Shown in pieces: positions 6,191 through 7,891 of a stretch of DNA of 7,891 nt (positions are counted from its first letter, which is position 1; each line of letters begins with the position of its first letter). Position numbers and translations under genes: made by a program. Where the stretch lies: the NCBI GenBank assembly GCA_026982275.1, contig JALSHK010000490.1, forward strand, positions 1-7,891, given 5' to 3'. This DNA is from Paracoccaceae bacterium. Its GTDB lineage: Bacteria > Pseudomonadota > Alphaproteobacteria > Rhodobacterales > Rhodobacteraceae. A model generated the notes under the pieces. That model was not told where the DNA came from. It made no database searches and saw only the letters and a list, made by a program, of their open reading frames with translations.

Positions 6191-6316
6191 TGGCGCTCCA
6201 ACGCACAGATAGGCGATATGGTTTGGCTGGCAAACAAAACCGCAGGGGTGGCACTGGTGTTCGTCGGCAAAAAAACCGCCAGTGTGGAAAATGGCAGATA
6301 AAGAAGGCTTCGCGCA
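6191..6316. other. Non-coding stretch upstream of the rpsD promoter
   Basis: No credible gene. An open frame at 6184-6375 has no ribosome site and a composition unlike a protein. The stretch holds a second inverted repeat, CACTGGTG (6252-6259) with CGCCAGTG (6277-6284), 8 pairs with one G-U and a 17-base loop containing seven A residues. It lies 32 bases upstream of the -35 box at 6317, so it could be an upstream binding site, the end of the previous transcript, or part of an unrecognised small RNA. Nothing distinguishes these. Confidence 0.35.
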
Positions 6317-6344
6317 TTGACTCCCCCTCTCAAACCCGTATAAA
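6317..6344 (+). promoter_or_regulatory. rpsD promoter, sigma70-type
   Basis: TTGACT (6317-6322), a 16-base spacer and TATAAA (6339-6344) match five of six consensus positions in each box, the best promoter-like pair in the window. Transcription would start near A6351 and give a leader of about 137 bases before rpsD. A strong promoter fits a ribosomal protein gene. Confidence 0.7.
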
Positions 6345-6350
6345 CCGCCC

Positions 6351-6487
6351 ATCCGGTGCTGCGAGGCTCCGGTGATTTTGGTGTTTGTGGCCCCCGCAAG
6401 GGGACGCCTGTCCTCCGGCAATAAGGCCGGGGTAGGAAAGCACCTTTTAATACCTGCTTCAGGCAGGGTTTTGAAAGGATCCAGCTC
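6351..6487 (+). ncRNA. Structured rpsD 5' leader, candidate S4 autoregulatory element
   Basis: The predicted leader folds into a closed domain. A long-range helix pairs GGTGCT (6355-6360) with AGCACC (6439-6444). Within it are a hairpin CCCC-GCAA-GGGG (6392-6403) with a GNRA tetraloop, extended by GGC/GCC (6389-6391 with 6406-6408), and a hairpin CTCCGGC (6413-6419) / GCCGGGG (6426-6432). TTTT follows the closing helix. Next comes CCTGC (6453-6457) / GCAGG (6463-6467), TTTT (6469-6472), and then the AAGGA ribosome site (6475-6479). S4 is a known autogenous repressor in E. coli and Bacillus, each with unrelated leaders. A similar role here is inferred; pairing was done by eye. Confidence 0.45.
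6453..6472 (+). terminator. Terminator-like hairpin before the rpsD ribosome site
   Basis: A five-pair stem CCTGC/GCAGG with a TTCAG loop is followed after one G by TTTT, and the Shine-Dalgarno site starts three bases later. The stem is short for a full terminator. It could act as an attenuator or as a structure that limits ribosome access. It could also be incidental. Confidence 0.3.
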
Positions 6488-7108
6488 GTGACCAAACGTA
6501 CAGCTGCCAAGTATAAAATTGATCGCCGCATGGGCGAAAACATTTGGGGCCGCCCCAAATCCCCCGTTAATCGCCGCGAATATGGCCCGGGCCAGCACGG
6601 CCAGGGCCGCAAGCAAAAGCTCTCTGATTTCGGCACGCAGCTGCGCGCCAAGCAAAAGCTTAAAGGCTATTATGGCGACGTAACGGAAAAACAATTCCGC
6701 CGCATCTATGCCGATGCCGACCGTATCAAGGGCGATACAGGTGCAAACCTGATCGGCCTCTTGGAGCGCCGGTTGGATGCCGTTGTTTACCGCGCCAAAT
6801 TTGTGCCTACCGTATTTGCCGCCCGCCAATTCGTGAACCACGGCCACGTGACCGTGAACGGCAAGAAGGTGAATATCGCCTCTTACCGCGTGAACGAGGG
6901 TGACGTGATCGCCGTGCGTGAAAAGTCCCGCCAGATGGGCCTTGTGCTGGAAGCTGTTGGTTCGCCAGAGCGCGATGTGCCCGAATATCTGAACGTGGAT
7001 CACTCAAAGCTGACCTGCGAATTCATCCGCACGCCCACGCTTTCGGATGTGCCTTATCCGGTGGTGATGGAGCCAAACCTCGTGGTGGAATTCTACGCGA
7101 AAAACTAG
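6488..7108 (+). CDS. rpsD: 30S ribosomal protein S4
   Basis: Primary 16S rRNA-binding protein that nucleates assembly of the 30S body and helps shape the decoding region and mRNA entry. The 206 residues match alphaproteobacterial S4 throughout: MTKRTAAKYKIDRRMGENIW at the N-terminus, SPVNRREYGPGQHGQ, LRAKQKLKGYYGDVTEKQFR, the S4 RNA-binding domain (about 94-155: LERRLDAVVYRAKF, ARQFVNHGHVTVNGKKVNI), and the C-terminal end VPYPVVMEPNLVVEFYAKN. The N-terminal zinc cysteines of some S4 proteins are absent, as is usual for the short (C-minus) form. The start is GTG at 6488, with AAGGA 8 bases upstream; no nearby ATG would give the conserved N-terminus. It stands alone between its own promoter and a strong terminator, unlike E. 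coli where it belongs to the alpha operon, so any autoregulation must act on its own leader. Confidence 0.98.
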   Translation: MTKRTAAKYKIDRRMGENIWGRPKSPVNRREYGPGQHGQGRKQKLSDFGTQLRAKQKLKGYYGDVTEKQFRRIYADADRIKGDTGANLIGLLERRLDAVVYRAKFVPTVFAARQFVNHGHVTVNGKKVNIASYRVNEGDVIAVREKSRQMGLVLEAVGSPERDVPEYLNVDHSKLTCEFIRTPTLSDVPYPVVMEPNLVVEFYAKN

Positions 7109-7125
7109 GGTTTTTCGATACATTC

Positions 7126-7159
7126 AAAAAGGGCGGCGCCAAAGGTGCCGCCCTTTTTT
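7126..7159. terminator. Two-way intrinsic terminator of rpsD and azlD
   Basis: Stem GGGCGGCGCC (7131-7140) pairs with GGTGCCGCCC (7144-7153), ten pairs with one G-U and an AAA loop. It is followed by six T (7154-7159) and preceded by five A (7126-7130). It is therefore a classical rho-independent terminator on the plus strand for rpsD, and also works on the minus strand for the azlC-azlD transcript, whose last stop codon is only 15 bases past the hairpin. Confidence 0.93.
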
Positions 7160-7167
7160 ATGTGCGC

Positions 7168-7491
7168 TTACTGCAGCAGATATTGCACCAGATAAAGCAC
7201 AGCCATGCCGCCGAATATCGCCCCCAGCACCGAACGGAACCACGCGCCAATGGCCAGCGCCGTGAGCGCCGCCAGGCTGCGGGCCGGATCCAGCGCGCCG
7301 CCCGTGGCCTCGGGCCAGGCCACCATCGGCGCAATCAGGCCCGGCAGCACCGCCACGGGCACATAGCGCAGATGCCGCACCAGCCATTCGGGCAGCTCTC
7401 GCCCGCCCAAAAGCCCGAGAAAGGAAAACCGGATCAAAAACGTGCCGACCCCGAGGGCGAGGATCATCATCCAGATGCTGAAATCGCTCAT
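7168..7491 (-). CDS. azlD: AzlD family protein, small subunit of amino-acid exporter
   Basis: Small inner-membrane protein that acts with AzlC to export branched-chain amino acids or their analogues (AzlCD of Bacillus subtilis, BrnFE of Corynebacterium). The 107 residues are mostly hydrophobic and suggest about four membrane segments: roughly 5-24, 43-60, 68-84 and 86-106. The family pattern TFLIRFSFLGLLG near the N-terminus and LPEWLVRHLRYVPVAVLPGL-x-AP after it are clear, and the length is normal. Its ATG overlaps the stop codon of azlC as ATGA (7491-7488), so the two are almost certainly translated together. It is the last gene of its transcript and ends before the two-way terminator. The exact substrate cannot be read from sequence. 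Confidence 0.9.
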   Translation of the reverse strand: MSDFSIWMMILALGVGTFLIRFSFLGLLGGRELPEWLVRHLRYVPVAVLPGLIAPMVAWPEATGGALDPARSLAALTALAIGAWFRSVLGAIFGGMAVLYLVQYLLQ

Positions 7492-7891
7492 GCGGTTGTT
7501 TCCATTCTTTTTTCCAGCGCTGCGCCGACCATCATCGCCAATAGCGCCGCCAGCATCAGCCCGGCATTATAGGGCAGCCATGCCAGCGATAGCGCCGCAA
7601 GCACCGATACAAAAGCCGCAGCAATATGGGGCAGGCTGCGCAGCGAAGGCCCGACAATGGCGATAAAGGTAATCGGCACCGCAAAATCCAGCGCATATTG
7701 CGGCGGAATGGCCTTGCCCGCCAGCGCGCCGATCAGGGTGAAAAGATACCAGTTCGGCGCAATCGGCGAAATGGAGCCAAAGAAAAACGCGATCTTTTCG
7801 CCAAGCGGGCGGGCAGGGCGCTGCTCGTATTCCGCCACGGATACCGCATAGCTCTGATCGACCAGGAAATAGGAGATCAACGCCCGCTTCC
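7488..7891 (-). CDS. azlC: AzlC family protein, large subunit of amino-acid exporter, 5' part outside window
   Basis: Multi-pass inner-membrane subunit of the AzlCD exporter. The visible part is the C-terminal 133 codons plus part of one more; the family is about 230-240 residues, so roughly 100 N-terminal residues and the start codon lie beyond the right edge. Family features seen: KRALISYFLVDQSYAVS near the left of the fragment, FGSISPIAPNWYLFTLIGAL, then DFAVPITFIAIVGPSLRSLP (the D-F-A-x-P-x-T-F signature), and the end segment LPYNAGLMLAALLAMMVGAA-x-E. About four hydrophobic segments are present. The reading frame stays open to the window edge; an internal TTG at 7880-7878 should not be taken as the start. 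The stop codon overlaps the azlD start. Confidence 0.9.
   Translation of the reverse strand, partial: KRALISYFLVDQSYAVSVAEYEQRPARPLGEKIAFFFGSISPIAPNWYLFTLIGALAGKAIPPQYALDFAVPITFIAIVGPSLRSLPHIAAAFVSVLAALSLAWLPYNAGLMLAALLAMMVGAALEKRMETTA

Noticed and set aside
6184..6375. 63-codon open frame in the gap before rpsD
   Set aside because: Starts inside a hairpin arm without a ribosome site, runs through the rpsD promoter, and is very rich in Arg and Gln.
6439..6467. Mimicry of the 16S rRNA S4 site (helix 18 region) in the rpsD leader
   Set aside because: A short resemblance to AAGCACC of E. coli 16S is present, but as I recall the alphaproteobacterial 16S differs there and the rest of the helix is not reproduced.
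6056..7003. Minus-strand open frame of 315 codons across the rpsD leader and rpsD
   Set aside because: It covers the certain rpsD gene and its leader in antisense and has no domain; its length reflects low stop frequency in that frame.
7878..7880. TTG at 7880-7878 as the azlC start
   Set aside because: The frame stays open to the window edge, the family has about 100 more N-terminal residues, and conserved residues precede this codon.

Overview
The window most likely comes from the chromosome of an alphaproteobacterium, probably of the Rhodobacteraceae/Roseobacter group. I base this on remembered similarity of UvrA, ribosomal protein S4 and the glutaredoxin-type peroxiredoxin to proteins of that group, on the stand-alone rpsD gene with a GTG start, and on the moderately high G+C codon use. 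No database search was possible. There are no mobile elements, CRISPR arrays, rRNA or tRNA genes.

Layout, left to right. A rhodanese gene on the minus strand runs off the left edge. A 198-base divergent intergenic region holds two similar 24-base palindromes on the rhodanese side and a possible SOS-type promoter on the uvrA side. uvrA (plus, 941 aa) follows, then a 258-base AT-richer gap and a 1-Cys Prx5-type peroxiredoxin (plus). The peroxiredoxin converges on a short LysR-family regulator (minus), with a long GC-rich hairpin between them. The regulator is divergent from a secreted two-domain beta-sandwich protein (plus). A 346-base gap then holds two hairpins, a good sigma70-like promoter and a structured leader ahead of rpsD (plus). 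rpsD ends at a strong two-way terminator and faces an azlC-azlD pair (minus) with overlapping genes; azlC runs off the right edge.

Most genes are ordinary chromosomal functions: DNA repair, peroxide removal, translation, amino-acid export and sulfur transfer. No new multi-gene system is evident. The most interesting signals are regulatory. They are the twin palindromes beside the rhodanese, one of which fits the ATTC-N8-GAAT pattern I associate with the persulfide-sensing SqrR/BigR repressors; the folded rpsD leader with a long-range closing helix and a terminator-like hairpin next to the ribosome binding site; and the LysR start, which sits inside a perfect inverted repeat just after a -10-like element and may be leaderless.
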